Below are positions 43,504-54,271 of a stretch of DNA of 64,000 nucleotides, piece after piece. Below the pieces are notes generated by a model. That model did not search any database, was not told the origin of the DNA, and saw nothing but the letters and a program-made list of their open reading frames with translations. This DNA comes from Bacteroidota bacterium (lineage in GTDB: Bacteria > Bacteroidota > Bacteroidia > Flavobacteriales > Flavobacteriaceae). Every line of letters starts with the position of its first letter. Position 1 is the stretch's first letter. The position numbers were made by a program, and so were the translations under genes. The stretch spans positions 1 to 64,000 of the forward strand of contig JAQCIQ010000004.1 in the NCBI GenBank assembly GCA_027592025.1. The letters run 5' to 3'.

Positions 43504-45821
43504 TAAAAATCGAAATCTGGGACAGGAGTTGTGCCCGAGTCATTATTGGCATTAACGGAATTACAATCGACGGGTATCCTCAGATTTTTTGGCGCTTCAA
43601 ACGATCCCTTCGATACAGACAAGCTGCTGTCGTTGTAACATTTTTTCATGAACACTCCCCAAATGGGCAAAGCCATGGAGGCTCCCTGACCGTAGGTAAT
43701 TGATCTAAAATGAGCGGCACGATCTTCTCCACCTACCCAAACTCCCGTGACTAAGTTGGGAACCATACCCATAAACCATCCGTCGGATTGGTTCTGAGTA
43801 GTCCCAGTTTTACCCGCTATTGGATTAGTAAATTGATAAGGATAGCCTGTAATAATTTCTTGATAGGCTTTGTTATACTTGTCAGCTCCTGTGGTTCTCA
43901 GTCTTATACCAGACCCAGAATCTGTTACTCCTTCCATCAATTTTACAGTGACATAGGCCATTTCTTCACTCAACACATCCTCAGTTTTTGGGACGTTTTG
44001 AAACAGAATAGTTCCGTTCTTATCTTCGATTCTTAGCACCATGACTGGCTCTGTATGAATGCCCTTATTGGCAAAGGTGCTGTATGCTCCAACCATTTCA
44101 AATAGACTTATGTCGGGAGTCCCCAAGCAAATGGAGGGTACTGCAGGCAGCTCAGAAGTAATGCCTAGTTTTCTTGCCATGTCTATAACCTGTTGAGGTC
44201 CCACACGATCAATCAACTTAGCGCTAATGGTGTTCACAGAGTTGGCCAATGCAGATTTATAAGTAAAAGTTGCGCCATATTGTCCACCTGAATTTTTAGG
44301 AGTCCAAGGGGTTGGATTGTTGTATTTATTGGCCTCAATAGTAATTTGCGAATCTGCAACCGAATCGCAGGGGGACAACTGCAATTGGTCTATGGCTGTG
44401 GCATATAGAAATGGCTTAAAAGTCGATCCCACTTGTCGACGACCTTGGTTGACCATGTCGTATTTAAAATGTTTATAGTTGATCCCACCTACCCATGCTT
44501 TGACATGCCCCGTCTGTGGTTCCATCGACATGATAGATGAGCGTAAGAAGGATTTGTAATAACGCATGGAATCCATGGGAGTCATGATGGTGTCTATTTC
44601 TCCATTCCAAGAAAAAATCCTCATCGGAATAGGCTCCTTAAAAGTTTGAATGATTTCAGATTCTTTAAGCCCGTTTCTTTTCAACACCCTCCAACGTTCC
44701 GATCTGCGCATGCTGGTATTCATAAGGTCCTGGACCTCGATTTTGGAAAGTTCTACAAAAGGAGCAGTTGGATTTCTTTCTGGGGTGTTTTGTAGTGAAA
44801 ATTGCTTTTGCAATCTGGGCATATGTTCGCTTACAGCCTCTTCGGCGTAGCGCTGCATGCGAGAGTCGATGGTTGTAAAAACCCGCAATCCATCTCTGTA
44901 AATGTCATAGGACGTCCCGTCTGGCTTTTTATTTTCCTCTTTTGAAGCCCAATCTTTCAAATAGGCTCTTAAGTATTCTCTAAAATAGGCTGCTGGACCT
45001 TGCTGATGGGTTTCTGGAGAATATCTCAAGGTAATCGGCAGCGCTTGAAGAGAGTCTCTCCAATCGTCATCAATATAATCGTATTTGGCCAATTGGGACA
45101 AGACCACATTGCGACGGTTTTTGGTGCCAACAGGATTTTGCAAAGGATTGTAAAGTGAAGAGTTTTTGAACATGCCAACAAGTGTTGCAGATTCTTCAAT
45201 AGTCAAATCTTTTGGCTCCTTGCTAAAGTATATTCTCGAAGCCGAACGGATGCCATCGGCGTAGTTTCCAAAATCATAGATATTGAAATACATGGCAATA
45301 ATTTCTTTTTTGGTGTAGTGGCGTTCCAGCCGTATTGCAATGACCCACTCCTTCACTTTCTGTAAAGCCCTTTCAAATTTATTTTTGGCAACATTGCCTG
45401 TAAAAAACTGTTTGGCCAATTGCTGAGAAATGGTACTTGCCCCACCCCGGCTTCCTAAAAACATGGTGGCTCTGATTGTGCCTCGAACATCAATTCCGGA
45501 ATGATTCCTGAAGCGAACATCTTCTGTCGCAATCAAAGCATCTATTAGGTTTTGTGGCAATTCATCATAAGACATTAAGGTGCGGTTGTCTTCAAAATAA
45601 AATTTACCAAGGGTTTGACTGTCTGATGAGATGATTTCAGTTGCCAAATTGGTCTGAGGATTTTCCAAACGGGTATAGTCGGGCATTTCTCCTAGCAATC
45701 CTGCGGAGGCTGCTAAAAAGAGCAAAACAAACAGGGCAATTCCTGATAAAAAAACGAGCCAAATTCTCCTAATATACTTGGGAATTGTGGGCGTTGATTT
45801 GGCGGATTTTTTTGAGGTCAT
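43503..45821 (-). CDS. Class A penicillin-binding protein (PBP1A-like)
   Basis: 772 aa. One N-terminal membrane anchor, a GT51 glycosyltransferase domain ([26 protein letters not shown]) and a transpeptidase domain with SxxK in [10 protein letters not shown], SxN in [11 protein letters not shown] and KTGTT. It polymerises and crosslinks peptidoglycan at the inner membrane. It overlaps gldH by 4 nt; the ricT-gldH-PBP order is familiar from Flavobacteriia. Confidence 0.95.
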   Translation of the reverse strand: MTSKKSAKSTPTIPKYIRRIWLVFLSGIALFVLLFLAASAGLLGEMPDYTRLENPQTNLATEIISSDSQTLGKFYFEDNRTLMSYDELPQNLIDALIATEDVRFRNHSGIDVRGTIRATMFLGSRGGASTISQQLAKQFFTGNVAKNKFERALQKVKEWVIAIRLERHYTKKEIIAMYFNIYDFGNYADGIRSASRIYFSKEPKDLTIEESATLVGMFKNSSLYNPLQNPVGTKNRRNVVLSQLAKYDYIDDDWRDSLQALPITLRYSPETHQQGPAAYFREYLRAYLKDWASKEENKKPDGTSYDIYRDGLRVFTTIDSRMQRYAEEAVSEHMPRLQKQFSLQNTPERNPTAPFVELSKIEVQDLMNTSMRRSERWRVLKRNGLKESEIIQTFKEPIPMRIFSWNGEIDTIMTPMDSMRYYKSFLRSSIMSMEPQTGHVKAWVGGINYKHFKYDMVNQGRRQVGSTFKPFLYATAIDQLQLSPCDSVADSQITIEANKYNNPTPWTPKNSGGQYGATFTYKSALANSVNTISAKLIDRVGPQQVIDMARKLGITSELPAVPSICLGTPDISLFEMVGAYSTFANKGIHTEPVMVLRIEDKNGTILFQNVPKTEDVLSEEMAYVTVKLMEGVTDSGSGIRLRTTGADKYNKAYQEIITGYPYQFTNPIAGKTGTTQNQSDGWFMGMVPNLVTGVWVGGEDRAAHFRSITYGQGASMALPIWGVFMKKCYNDSSLSVSKGSFEAPKNLRIPVDCNSVNANNDSGTTPVPDFDF

Positions 45822-46312
45822 TCTAAATTGGGTTTTTCGATTTGTAGTCCAACGTCTGTAATTCCTCGCAACTGAGAAGCTCCTTGAATTTCTTTAGATC
45901 GTCTCATGGCTTGTTCAATATCGAAACTATAAACGCCTATTTCGTTGAAATCATATGATTCTTTGAGCCATAATTTATGAGTTTTGACCGCAGTCAAACC
46001 TTCTCCCATTGGACGACCATCAGAATAGGCCATTTCGAATTCAAGTGTGTCAGTTTGGATAACCCCTTCCGGGCTTGTTATTTTGGCAATGACAAACAGA
46101 TTGCTGAATTCGTATTCGGGTGTAGTTCTTACTATTACAAAAACGTCACTTGATTGAGCAGATGGGTTGTCAAATTTAAAATTCATTGCTTCCTTGGCAT
46201 TCCATCCGCCTGGTGGTTTTTGAAAAGCTACAAATATTTCAGGGGACTGACACCCCAAAAATATGAGGTAAAAAAACATTCCAACCGCTCCGATTCTCAA
46301 TTTACTTGTCAT
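45818..46312 (-). CDS. gldH: Gliding motility lipoprotein GldH
   Basis: 164 aa from the ATG at 46312, which opens a lipoprotein signal (GMFFYLIFLGC). The sequence pattern (FQKPPGGWNAKEAMNFKFD, EMAYSDGRPMGEGL, YSFDIEQAMR) matches GldH, one of the lipoproteins needed for gliding and type IX secretion. The ORF overlaps ricT by 11 nt. It agrees with the T9SS tail on the M1 peptidase, suggesting a working system elsewhere in the genome. Confidence 0.88.
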   Translation of the reverse strand: MTSKLRIGAVGMFFYLIFLGCQSPEIFVAFQKPPGGWNAKEAMNFKFDNPSAQSSDVFVIVRTTPEYEFSNLFVIAKITSPEGVIQTDTLEFEMAYSDGRPMGEGLTAVKTHKLWLKESYDFNEIGVYSFDIEQAMRRSKEIQGASQLRGITDVGLQIEKPNLE

Positions 46313-47453
46313 TTTTATTTCTCGGTCTTCTTCTTGATTTGCCTTTATTTGATCGCCGTTTAACATCGAAACGAGTCAGACTGTCTTGTCCTAAAACACT
46401 CGCGAATTCGACCTGGGGGCTAGACTCTTGAACCACGACATAGGCCTCTAAACTTTCAGCCTTCAAGCCGTTCTTATTGAGTTCAACTATGGTTGCCACA
46501 TCGGCCACTTCTAGCGGGAACCAGGTAATCCAGTCGCCCTTGTAAGCATACCACATGATGCCTTTAAATATATCCGATTTTTGACAAACTGCCTCCCCTT
46601 TTTCGGTTAAAAGTTTTACATCCGTGCTTGGAAACGCTTTCAATGCCTCCATGTAGGAGTCCAATTCAAAATTCAAACAGCATTTGAGTTTCCCGCACTG
46701 ACCAGCCAATTTCTGAGGATTTAACGACAGCTGCTGATATCGCGCCGCAGAAGTTGATACTGATCGAAAGTCGGTGAGCCAAGTCGAGCAGCACAATTCT
46801 CTGCCACAAGATCCAATGCCTCCTAAGCGAGCTGCTTCTTGACGCAGTCCTACTTGTCGCATTTCTATTCGTGTGCTAAATTCCTTCGCAAAAATCTTAA
46901 TCAATTCTCTGAAATCAACCCGCTGATTTGCAGTATAGAAAAAAGTAATTTTACTACCGTCTCCTTGAAACTCCAAATCGGAAATTTTCATTTTGAGATT
47001 TAAATCAATAGCAATTTGTCGGGCTCTAACTTGCATGGCCTCTTCCTTATTTCTCAAATCAATCCATTTGTAAATGTCTTTTTGAGTGGCAATTCTATAT
47101 ATCTTTTGAACCTCGGTTTGATCATCAAACGGCGCTTTTTTTCGCTGCATTTGAACCTTAACCAACTGTCCAGTTAGTGTTACAGTACCAATGTCATGAC
47201 CAAATTCGGCTTCAGAGGCAACAACATCTCCGATTTTTAGGGGAAGTGATTCAGTATTTTTAAAGAATTCCTTGCGACTATTCTTAAACCTGATTTCGAC
47301 CCAGTCGAAAGGCACTTCTCCTTCGGCGAGCTCCATATTGGCAAGCCAGTCAAATACGGTCAACTTGTTGCAACCATCTGTCCCGCAGGTGCCATTGTTT
47401 TTACACCCTTTAGGCTGGCCATTCGATCCGCTACTACAACTATTACAAGCCAT
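46302..47453 (-). CDS. ricT: PSP1-domain protein RicT (YaaT)
   Basis: 383 aa. The N-terminal ~30 residues are Cys-rich (MACNSCSSGSNG, CKNNGTCGTDGCN) and may hold a metal or Fe-S cluster. The PSP1 domain (~130-290) carries the hallmark GGIGSCGRELCCSTWL and GQCGKLKCCLNFE. In Bacillus, RicT works with RicA and RicF in RNA maturation; in Bacteroidota its role is less clear. First gene of the ricT-gldH-PBP-scoAB run. Confidence 0.92.
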   Translation of the reverse strand: MACNSCSSGSNGQPKGCKNNGTCGTDGCNKLTVFDWLANMELAEGEVPFDWVEIRFKNSRKEFFKNTESLPLKIGDVVASEAEFGHDIGTVTLTGQLVKVQMQRKKAPFDDQTEVQKIYRIATQKDIYKWIDLRNKEEAMQVRARQIAIDLNLKMKISDLEFQGDGSKITFFYTANQRVDFRELIKIFAKEFSTRIEMRQVGLRQEAARLGGIGSCGRELCCSTWLTDFRSVSTSAARYQQLSLNPQKLAGQCGKLKCCLNFELDSYMEALKAFPSTDVKLLTEKGEAVCQKSDIFKGIMWYAYKGDWITWFPLEVADVATIVELNKNGLKAESLEAYVVVQESSPQVEFASVLGQDSLTRFDVKRRSNKGKSRRRPRNKNDK

Positions 47454-47544
47454 TTAAGGTGTTTAAACTGTTCTACTAATAGGGGCAAACTAAGACACTA
47501 TCGCCATTGTCTAAAGGTATTATTATCCGCTGATTAAAAAAACC

Positions 47545-48618
47545 CTAAAAGGAAGAGATCTTAAACGCTTTGCGAATGTCTCTCAAATTTTTCTTGAACG
47601 GCAGATGTTCTGCGCGACCTTTCTTGAAAATATCATTGCTGTTTCCTTGTCCTTTTCTAATTTCGCGTTGTTGGTCTATCGGCAAGTGATGGATTTCCAT
47701 GCAGGTGTCCGAACAACAATTGTCCATAGCCGCTTTACACTTTTCGCATTGAATAAAAAGCAGATGGCAAGCTTCATTTGCGCAATTGGTATGAGTGTCG
47801 CACGGTGCTCCGCATTGGTGACATTGGGCAATGATCTCATTGCTAATTCGCTCTCCACGGCGTTGATCGAATACAAAATTCTTTCCTTTGAATTTGTTTT
47901 CTAATCCTTTCTGTTCCACCTGTCGGGCATATTCAATAATGCCTCCTTCCAACTGATAAACCTTTTCGAAGCCCACGTGTTTGAAATATGCACTTGCCTT
48001 TTCGCATCGAATTCCTCCGGTGCAATACATGACTAAGTTTTTATTCTTTTTAAATTCAGACAAATCTTGTTCGATTTTTGGCAAGGATTCTCTGAAAGTA
48101 TCGACATCAGGGGTAATGGCATCGACAAAATGGCCAATTTCACTCTCATAGTGATTGCGCATATCGACCAAAATGGTGTCTTCGCGTTCCACCAATTCAT
48201 TAAATTTTTCTGCATCCAGATGCACTCCGCGATTGGTTACGTCAAAAGTTTCATCATTTAATCCATCCGAAACTATCTTGGATCGAACTTTAATAGTCAA
48301 CTTTAAAAACGAAAAATCGTCATGTTCTATGGCGATGTTGAGCCTAACGCCTTTCAGAAAATCAATAGAATCAAGTTGAGTTTTAAAATCTCCGAAACGT
48401 ATTGCGGGGACTGAAAGTTGGGCATTAATGCCTTCGTGGGCTACATAGATACGCCCTAAGACTTCAAGGGCATTCCATTGGATAAATAGTGCATCTCGAA
48501 ACTGGTGTGGGTCATTGATTTTTGCATATTGATAGAATGACAGGGTCATTCTTTTTTGACCTGCTTTTTCAATGAGTTTTGCCCGTTCGTTAGCACTTAA
48601 TGTGTTGTACAGTTGCAT
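47545..48618 (-). CDS. trhO: tRNA uridine(34) hydroxylase TrhO (rhodanese type)
   Basis: 357 aa from the ATG at 48618. The N-terminal ferredoxin-like domain contains YVAHEGINAQLSVP. A rhodanese domain with the Cys loop MYCTGGIRCEKAS follows, then a C-terminal Cys-rich region (CHQCGAPCDTHTNCANEAC). TrhO makes 5-hydroxyuridine at the tRNA wobble position using oxygen. It is divergent from recA; a TATCTTTG box lies 34 nt upstream of the ATG. Confidence 0.93.
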   Translation of the reverse strand: MQLYNTLSANERAKLIEKAGQKRMTLSFYQYAKINDPHQFRDALFIQWNALEVLGRIYVAHEGINAQLSVPAIRFGDFKTQLDSIDFLKGVRLNIAIEHDDFSFLKLTIKVRSKIVSDGLNDETFDVTNRGVHLDAEKFNELVEREDTILVDMRNHYESEIGHFVDAITPDVDTFRESLPKIEQDLSEFKKNKNLVMYCTGGIRCEKASAYFKHVGFEKVYQLEGGIIEYARQVEQKGLENKFKGKNFVFDQRRGERISNEIIAQCHQCGAPCDTHTNCANEACHLLFIQCEKCKAAMDNCCSDTCMEIHHLPIDQQREIRKGQGNSNDIFKKGRAEHLPFKKNLRDIRKAFKISSF

Positions 48619-48652
48619 GCTATACTGGATTAAGTTAAACAAATTTCTACCC

Positions 48653-48660
48653 CAAAGATA
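48653..48660 (-). promoter_or_regulatory. -7 box TATCTTTG before trhO
   Basis: TATCTTTG on the minus strand, 34 nt upstream of the ATG; it lies before the alternative TTG start too. Confidence 0.5.
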
Positions 48661-48770
48661 GGACTTTGTATTTGAGGGTCAAAAAACTGTTGGTCAAAGT
48701 CCAAAAGAATTGGATATTGACAAGAGAAATTAGTAAATTAGCAAACCGCAACAAAAAACGAAAAAATACC

Positions 48771-49769
48771 ATGAGTTCAGACAAAGCCGCTAAGTTAAAA
48801 GCCCTCCAATTAACACTAGATAAACTTGACAAATCCTATGGAAAAGGCACGGTTATGCGCATGAGCGATCAGGCCGTAGTAGATGTTGAAGCCATTTCTT
48901 CGGGCTCATTAGGATTGGATATTGCCATGGGAGTTGGTGGATATCCTAAGGGTCGAGTGATCGAAATTTACGGCCCAGAATCTTCTGGAAAAACAACATT
49001 GACTTTACATGCCATTGCTGAAGCTCAAAAGGCTGGGGGTATAGCTGCCTTTATAGATGCAGAACACGCTTTTGACCGTTTTTATGCCGAAAAACTTGGT
49101 GTCGATATTGATAATCTCATCATATCACAACCCGATCATGGGGAGCAAGCATTGGAAATTGCTGATAATCTGGTTCGATCAGGAGCTGTAGACATCATTG
49201 TTATTGACTCCGTAGCAGCGTTGACGCCGAAAAGCGAAATTGAAGGAGAAATGGGAGACTCAAAAATGGGCCTTCACGCTCGATTGATGTCACAAGCCTT
49301 GAGAAAATTGACTGGGTCAATCAGCAAGACCAATTGTACTATGATTTTTATCAATCAACTTCGAGAAAAAATTGGGGTCATGTTTGGCAATCCTGAAACC
49401 ACCACAGGGGGAAATGCACTTAAATTCTACGCCTCTGTGCGATTGGACATTCGCCGTTCCACCCAAATTAAAGATACTGATGGCAATGTTTTGGGTAACA
49501 AGACTAGAGTGAAAGTGGTTAAAAACAAAGTCGCTCCGCCTTTTAAAACCGCAGAATTCGACATCATGTTTGGCCAAGGTATTTCTAAAATTGGGGAGAT
49601 TATTGACGTCGCCGTAGAACAAGAATTAATCAAGAAAAGTGGGTCATGGTTTAGCTATGGAGACACCAAATTAGGTCAAGGTAGAGATGCCGTTAAGACC
49701 TTGCTTGAGGACAATCCTGAATTGCTCGATGAACTAGAAAACAAGATCAAAGCAAGTCTTAAGAGCTAA
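48771..49769 (+). CDS. recA: Recombinase RecA
   Basis: 332 aa from the ATG at 48771 ([19 protein letters not shown]). The frame is open for 35 more codons upstream but that part is not RecA-like. Walker A GPESSGKT (68-75), the catalytic Glu region FIDAEHAFD, Walker [11 protein letters not shown], and L2 with [17 protein letters not shown]. Drives strand exchange and the SOS response. No LexA box is evident upstream. It ends overlapping the convergent acyltransferase gene by 4 nt. Confidence 0.97.
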   Translation: MSSDKAAKLKALQLTLDKLDKSYGKGTVMRMSDQAVVDVEAISSGSLGLDIAMGVGGYPKGRVIEIYGPESSGKTTLTLHAIAEAQKAGGIAAFIDAEHAFDRFYAEKLGVDIDNLIISQPDHGEQALEIADNLVRSGAVDIIVIDSVAALTPKSEIEGEMGDSKMGLHARLMSQALRKLTGSISKTNCTMIFINQLREKIGVMFGNPETTTGGNALKFYASVRLDIRRSTQIKDTDGNVLGNKTRVKVVKNKVAPPFKTAEFDIMFGQGISKIGEIIDVAVEQELIKKSGSWFSYGDTKLGQGRDAVKTLLEDNPELLDELENKIKASLKS

Positions 49770-50506
49770 ACCCCTCTTGCCAAAACTTCTTTTAGCATCA
49801 GTTCCCTTGTTGATTTTTTCAGGCTAGCCAAGTCTTTTATTGTCAATCCTTTTGTTTCGATGATTGGCATGACATGAGTCGAGAGCTTGCCGGGTCCGCC
49901 GCTGAAATAAGTGAAAGAAAATAATTTTTTTGGACCAACAAAAATCATTGGTACAATTGGAATTTGATACTGGATAGCCAATCGAAATGCCCCGTTTTTA
50001 AAGTCGTCCAAATCAACCGATTCATCGGGAACACCCCCTTCGGGGAAAATACCAATACTGAAGCCCGCGTCCAAACGCGCTTGAGCTTGCGGATAAACAT
50101 TGATGCGACTATCTGTTGCTGCCCTGTTTACCAAAATGCATGACTTCCTGTAGAAATATCCAAATATTGGAATCTTTTCTAATTCCTGTTTGCCTACAAA
50201 AACAATTGGATTGTGTTTGACGACATCAAGCATGAGCATGGGATCTAACATGGAGGTATGATTGCCAATAAACATATAGTTTTTTTCCTTCTCTAAACGG
50301 GTTTCGGAGGTAGTAGTCCACCGATAACCCATTCCAGCGAGCAGAATACGGCCCCAAAGTCGGGCTAATTTATAGAATGTTGGGTACCATTGGAGTCTGG
50401 AAAGAAAAATCAACATGGCCGGAGCTACCAAGACAATAATCGCCCCCGCAAGCACATAAAACCAACTGCGATACAATATCCAAAAAAGGCATTTCAACAA
50501 ACGCAT
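49766..50506 (-). CDS. plsC: 1-acylglycerol-3-phosphate acyltransferase (PlsC)
   Basis: 246 aa. N-terminal membrane segment (~15-40), HX4D motif in GNHTSMLDP and the [10 protein letters not shown] motif. It converts lysophosphatidic acid to phosphatidic acid. Second PlsC-like gene in the window; the two differ clearly in sequence and probably in acyl-chain preference or lipid substrate. Confidence 0.9.
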   Translation of the reverse strand: MRLLKCLFWILYRSWFYVLAGAIIVLVAPAMLIFLSRLQWYPTFYKLARLWGRILLAGMGYRWTTTSETRLEKEKNYMFIGNHTSMLDPMLMLDVVKHNPIVFVGKQELEKIPIFGYFYRKSCILVNRAATDSRINVYPQAQARLDAGFSIGIFPEGGVPDESVDLDDFKNGAFRLAIQYQIPIVPMIFVGPKKLFSFTYFSGGPGKLSTHVMPIIETKGLTIKDLASLKKSTRELMLKEVLARGV

Positions 50507-50618
50507 GGCAGTTGTTAATTAACAAATTTCAAGCACGAACATAGCGAAAATAGATGGTTGTTTTTGTAAATATCGGTTTTTTTGAACCAATGTCGTGCAA
50601 CAGCACGGTCAAAACTCC

Positions 50619-50626
50619 TAAATTTG
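50619..50626 (+). promoter_or_regulatory. -7 box TAAATTTG before trpS
   Basis: TAAATTTG, 19 nt upstream of the trpS ATG; fits TAnnTTTG. No attenuator or T-box is visible in the short leader. Confidence 0.5.
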
Positions 50627-50645
50627 CAGCTGACACACCTAGCCT

Positions 50646-51620
50646 ATGGCACGCATTTTAACAGGGATTCAAAGCACAGGCACTCCTCATTTGGGCAATT
50701 TACTTGGCGCAATTAAGCCAGCAGTAGAAATGAGCAATGATCCAAAAAATGAATCTTTTCTGTTTATTGCCGACTTGCATTCTTTGACTCAAATCAAAGA
50801 TTCCACGGTCCTGAAAGAAAACACTTATGCGACAGCCGCAGCGTGGCTTGCTATGGGTCTGAACCATCACAAAACCGTTTTTTACAGACAAAGCGATGTG
50901 CCCCAAGTCAGCGAGCTGGCGTGGTACCTCAGTTGTTTTTTTCCTTACCAGCGATTGACTCTCGCCCACAGTTTTAAAGACAAGACCGATCATTTGGAGG
51001 ACGTCAATGCCGGTTTGTTTACCTACCCGATGCTCATGGCTGCCGACATTTTACTTTACGATGCCGACATTGTCCCTGTTGGTAAAGATCAATTGCAGCA
51101 TTTGGAAATGACCCGCGATGTTGCCGGACGTTTTCACGCCCAGATGGGAGAAACTTTTGTGCTTCCCGAAGCGCAAGTGCAAGAAACGACCATGTATGTG
51201 CCTGGTGTAGATGGGCAGAAAATGAGTAAAAGCAAAAATAACACCGTCAACGTATTTTTGCCTGAAAAAGAATTGCGCAAGCAAATTATGGGCATCCAGA
51301 CCGACAGTACTCCATTGGATGAACCCAAAAATCCTGAGAATTGCAATTGCTTTGCTTTGTATCAACTTGTTGCCTCAAGTCAAGATGTCGAGATCATGAA
51401 AAAGCGTTATTTGGACGGAGGCTATGGCTACGGTCATGCCAAACAAGCGCTGTTTGAACAACTGCTCGACACCTTCAAAGACGCGCGACTGCGATTTGAT
51501 CACTACATGGCCCACAAAAACGACATCGACTTCATACTCAAAGAAGGCGCCAATCGCGCTCAATCAGTGGCCGATAGTGTACTACAAAGAGTCAGAGGCA
51601 AACTGGGTTATCTGGTTTAA
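50646..51620 (+). CDS. trpS: Tryptophanyl-tRNA synthetase
   Basis: 324 aa, family length. Class I signatures: PHLGN (HIGH-type, in STGTPHLGNLLGA, 10-22) and KMSKS in DGQKMSKSKNN (~200). FSYPMLMAADILLYDA-like sequence (here GLFTYPMLMAADILLYDAD) forms the tryptophan pocket. Overlaps the convergent dprA gene by 4 nt. Confidence 0.96.
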   Translation: MARILTGIQSTGTPHLGNLLGAIKPAVEMSNDPKNESFLFIADLHSLTQIKDSTVLKENTYATAAAWLAMGLNHHKTVFYRQSDVPQVSELAWYLSCFFPYQRLTLAHSFKDKTDHLEDVNAGLFTYPMLMAADILLYDADIVPVGKDQLQHLEMTRDVAGRFHAQMGETFVLPEAQVQETTMYVPGVDGQKMSKSKNNTVNVFLPEKELRKQIMGIQTDSTPLDEPKNPENCNCFALYQLVASSQDVEIMKKRYLDGGYGYGHAKQALFEQLLDTFKDARLRFDHYMAHKNDIDFILKEGANRAQSVADSVLQRVRGKLGYLV

Positions 51621-52717
51621 ATTACCTCAAACAATTTTCCTGGTAAAGGTCTAATTGCTCCCTTCAGCTCAAGTTCCAAAAGCAAGCTGGCAGTCTGATG
51701 AGTCGTCATTTTGCACTTCAAAGCCAATTGATCGAGGTGTTCCTTGTCCGACTCTTTGAGACAATCATACAGCAACTTTTCTTGTTCCGTCAAATCTATA
51801 AAGAGCGCTTTCTGGACCGGCTTAAGAGCCTCTTCAGGCTCCCAACCCAGCCAATAAATCAGATCCTCCGCAGAGCAAATCATTTGTGCCTTTTGAGACA
51901 TGATTAACCTATTGGTTCCCAAACTGCCGCGATCCGTGGGACGACCAGGGACAGCAAAAACCTCTCGGTTGTATTGGAGGGCCATTTCGGCTGTTATCAA
52001 ACTCCCTCCCTTTGCTCCAGACTCGATCACCACTGTAGCCTGAGACAAGCCCGCAATGATGCGATTTCGGCGGACAAAAGATTTATTCATCGATGCCGTT
52101 TTGCTCCAGTACTCGGTAAGCAAAGCGCCATTATCTTGCAATTCGTTGGCGATCTGAGTATGATCTGGAGGATATATTCGATCAAGTCCGTGGCCCAAAC
52201 AGGCTATGGTTTCCATACCATTTTCAAAAGCCGTCTTGTGCGCAACAATGTCAGCCCCATAGGCCAATCCAGAAATAATCGTGGCCTTGGACAGGGCCAA
52301 TCCTTCAACCAAAGCCCTGCAAAACGCAAACCCATGGGCCGAAAGACTTCGGGTTCCTACAATAGAAATTGGCCTTCTAGGATTTAATGTCGAATTCCCT
52401 TTAGCAAACAAAACGATTGGCCCATCAATGCAATGTTTGAGGTATTGAGGATAAGCTGGGTATTGAAAGTAAAGCCCTCTGACGCCTGCTCTTTCCATAT
52501 ATTTCAGTTCGGCCTCTGCAGCGCGAAGATTATCGGGTAGGTTTAACTGCGCAACAAGTGTGCTTCCAATACCGTCGATTTTGAGAAGATTTGATGCCTT
52601 CTCTTTAAAAACCTCTTCGGGTGAGCCACAATGCGAAATCAGCTTTTTAGCGGTGACATCACCCACAGAAGATGCATGTTGCAACGCCATGGCGTAAAGT
52701 AGGGATTCTGGACTCAT
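51617..52717 (-). CDS. dprA: DNA processing protein DprA
   Basis: 366 aa. N-terminal helix-hairpin-helix-like region (VFKEKASNLLKIDGIGSTLVAQL), central Rossmann fold (PISIVGTRSLSAHG, GLAYGADIVAHKTA, VIESGAKGGSLITAEMA), and a C-terminal winged-helix domain. It loads RecA on incoming single-stranded DNA during transformation. Complete, so natural uptake of DNA is possible if competence genes exist elsewhere. Confidence 0.95.
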   Translation of the reverse strand: MSPESLLYAMALQHASSVGDVTAKKLISHCGSPEEVFKEKASNLLKIDGIGSTLVAQLNLPDNLRAAEAELKYMERAGVRGLYFQYPAYPQYLKHCIDGPIVLFAKGNSTLNPRRPISIVGTRSLSAHGFAFCRALVEGLALSKATIISGLAYGADIVAHKTAFENGMETIACLGHGLDRIYPPDHTQIANELQDNGALLTEYWSKTASMNKSFVRRNRIIAGLSQATVVIESGAKGGSLITAEMALQYNREVFAVPGRPTDRGSLGTNRLIMSQKAQMICSAEDLIYWLGWEPEEALKPVQKALFIDLTEQEKLLYDCLKESDKEHLDQLALKCKMTTHQTASLLLELELKGAIRPLPGKLFEVI

Positions 52718-52782
52718 TAAAACTGAATTGAGGCGTAGGTTGGATAAAAATAAAAAATCTTAACTGAAAATGAAATTTGCCT

Positions 52783-52811
52783 TTGAAAAGATGGAAAAGT
52801 TTTTATCTTTG
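52783..52811 (+). promoter_or_regulatory. Promoter with leaderless geometry
   Basis: TTTG (52783-52786), 17 nt, TATCTTTG (52804-52811), with the ATG at 52816 only 4 nt later. Both boxes match the consensus; transcription would start at or very near the start codon. Confidence 0.65.
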
Positions 52812-52815
52812 GTTT

Positions 52816-53718
52816 ATGCAAATACATGACTACATCGGCGATTTACTCTACCGTTACGACTGTGTCGTTGTTCCTGCTTTTGGGGCTTTCCTTAGTCAAA
52901 ACCAGCCCACAAAAAGTCACGAGTTGTCTCATGCTTTCTATCCACCTACCAAACAACTTTCATTTAACAGTCAATTGGTTAACAACGATGGACTCCTTGC
53001 CAAGCATATTGCTTTGATCGAGCGCATTCCTTATAAAAACGCTTGTCAAAAAATTGCTCAAACCGTTTTGCAATGGCAAACATCCTTGGCAAATGGTGAA
53101 ATTCTTGTCTTAAAACACATCGGGCAATTGCATCAAAACAACGGTATTTTGTCTTTCGAGCCGTCATACCATGTCAATTTTTTGATGGACTCATTTGGAC
53201 TATCGGCGGTAGTGGCAAAACCTGTAATAAGAGAGGAAGAAGTTCCTGTAGTGCCTATTGCTGCAGAGCGCAGCAGCGGAGGCTTCGTGAAATATGCTGC
53301 AATTTTTGTAGTTGCTTTAGCAGTTTCTGGTTATTACATGAACAATCGTTTGCAACAAATCAACGATTACAACGATTTGGTTGAACAAAATGTTCAAAAA
53401 GACCTCAATCAAGAAATCCAACAAGCGACTTTTGTTATCGACAGCCCTTTACCTGCCGTAACCATAGAAGTGCCTAAAGAAGACCCTAAATATCATGTTA
53501 TTGCCGGAGCCTTTCGAGTCGAGAGCAATTCAATTCAAGCGCTTAACCATTTGAAAGCTCAAGGTTTTGATAAGGCCGAGCTCATTGGTCAAAACAGTTA
53601 CGGTCTTCATCAAGTAGCTTACGGCAGTTACTACACTGCCGAAGAAGCTAGAGATGCCTTGGCTGTAGTTCGATTAACCTACAACCCTTCTGCTTGGTTA
53701 TTGGTTGACAAAGAGTAA
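52816..53718 (+). CDS. HU-CCDC81/SPOR-domain membrane protein
   Basis: 300 aa from the ATG at 52816; an earlier in-frame start precedes the promoter. Residues ~1-130 match the HU-like CCDC81 domain found in Bacteroidota SPOR proteins (IGDLLYRYDCVVVPAFGAFL). One membrane helix (~168-185) follows, and a periplasmic C-terminal SPOR domain (KYHVIAGAFRVESNSIQALNHLKAQGF) binds denuded peptidoglycan. It may link the division site or nucleoid with the cell wall; role inferred. Confidence 0.88.
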   Translation: MQIHDYIGDLLYRYDCVVVPAFGAFLSQNQPTKSHELSHAFYPPTKQLSFNSQLVNNDGLLAKHIALIERIPYKNACQKIAQTVLQWQTSLANGEILVLKHIGQLHQNNGILSFEPSYHVNFLMDSFGLSAVVAKPVIREEEVPVVPIAAERSSGGFVKYAAIFVVALAVSGYYMNNRLQQINDYNDLVEQNVQKDLNQEIQQATFVIDSPLPAVTIEVPKEDPKYHVIAGAFRVESNSIQALNHLKAQGFDKAELIGQNSYGLHQVAYGSYYTAEEARDALAVVRLTYNPSAWLLVDKE

Positions 53719-53752
53719 TTTTACGCTCTAGTATAGCATCAAAACTTAAGAC

Positions 53753-54265
53753 ATGATTAAGACTCCAAAAGATTCACTTACAGTAATGACGGACTTGGTA
53801 CTGCCAAGCGAAACCAATCCATTGAACAACCTATTCGGTGGAGAACTTTTAGCCCGAATGGATCGGGCGGCCAGCATCACGGCCAGACGACATTCCAGTC
53901 AGTTGGTTGTGACAGCCTCTGTGAATCACGTGAGTTTTGGACGCACTGTTCCCTTAGGAAGTATTGTCACCGTTGAGGCCAAAGTTTCTCGGGCTTTTAA
54001 AACCTCTATGGAGATTTATATCGATGTTTGGGTCAATGACAGTCTGGCTGGGAAAAGAGAAAAAGCCAATGAAGGCATCTATACTTTTGTGGCTGTTGAT
54101 TCCTTTGGAAAACCTGTTGAGGTTCCTCCAATAGAGCCAGAAACCCAGGAGGAGAAAGATCGATTTGCTGGTGCCCTTCGTCGCAAACAATTGAGCCTCA
54201 TTTTGGCAAAAAAAATGAAACCTGAAGATGCGACTGAGTTAAAGGCACTATTTCAAGCCAAATAA
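53753..54265 (+). CDS. Acyl-CoA thioesterase, hotdog fold (YciA/BACH type)
   Basis: 170 aa. The single hotdog domain shows LPSETNPLNNLFGGELLARMD with the family Asn/Gly-Gly region, and a second block VTASVNHVSFGRTVPLGSIV. A C-terminal helix follows. It hydrolyses acyl-CoA to free acid and CoA. Starts 34 nt after the SPOR gene on the same strand. Confidence 0.92.
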   Translation: MIKTPKDSLTVMTDLVLPSETNPLNNLFGGELLARMDRAASITARRHSSQLVVTASVNHVSFGRTVPLGSIVTVEAKVSRAFKTSMEIYIDVWVNDSLAGKREKANEGIYTFVAVDSFGKPVEVPPIEPETQEEKDRFAGALRRKQLSLILAKKMKPEDATELKALFQAK

Positions 54266-54271
54266 CTCCGT

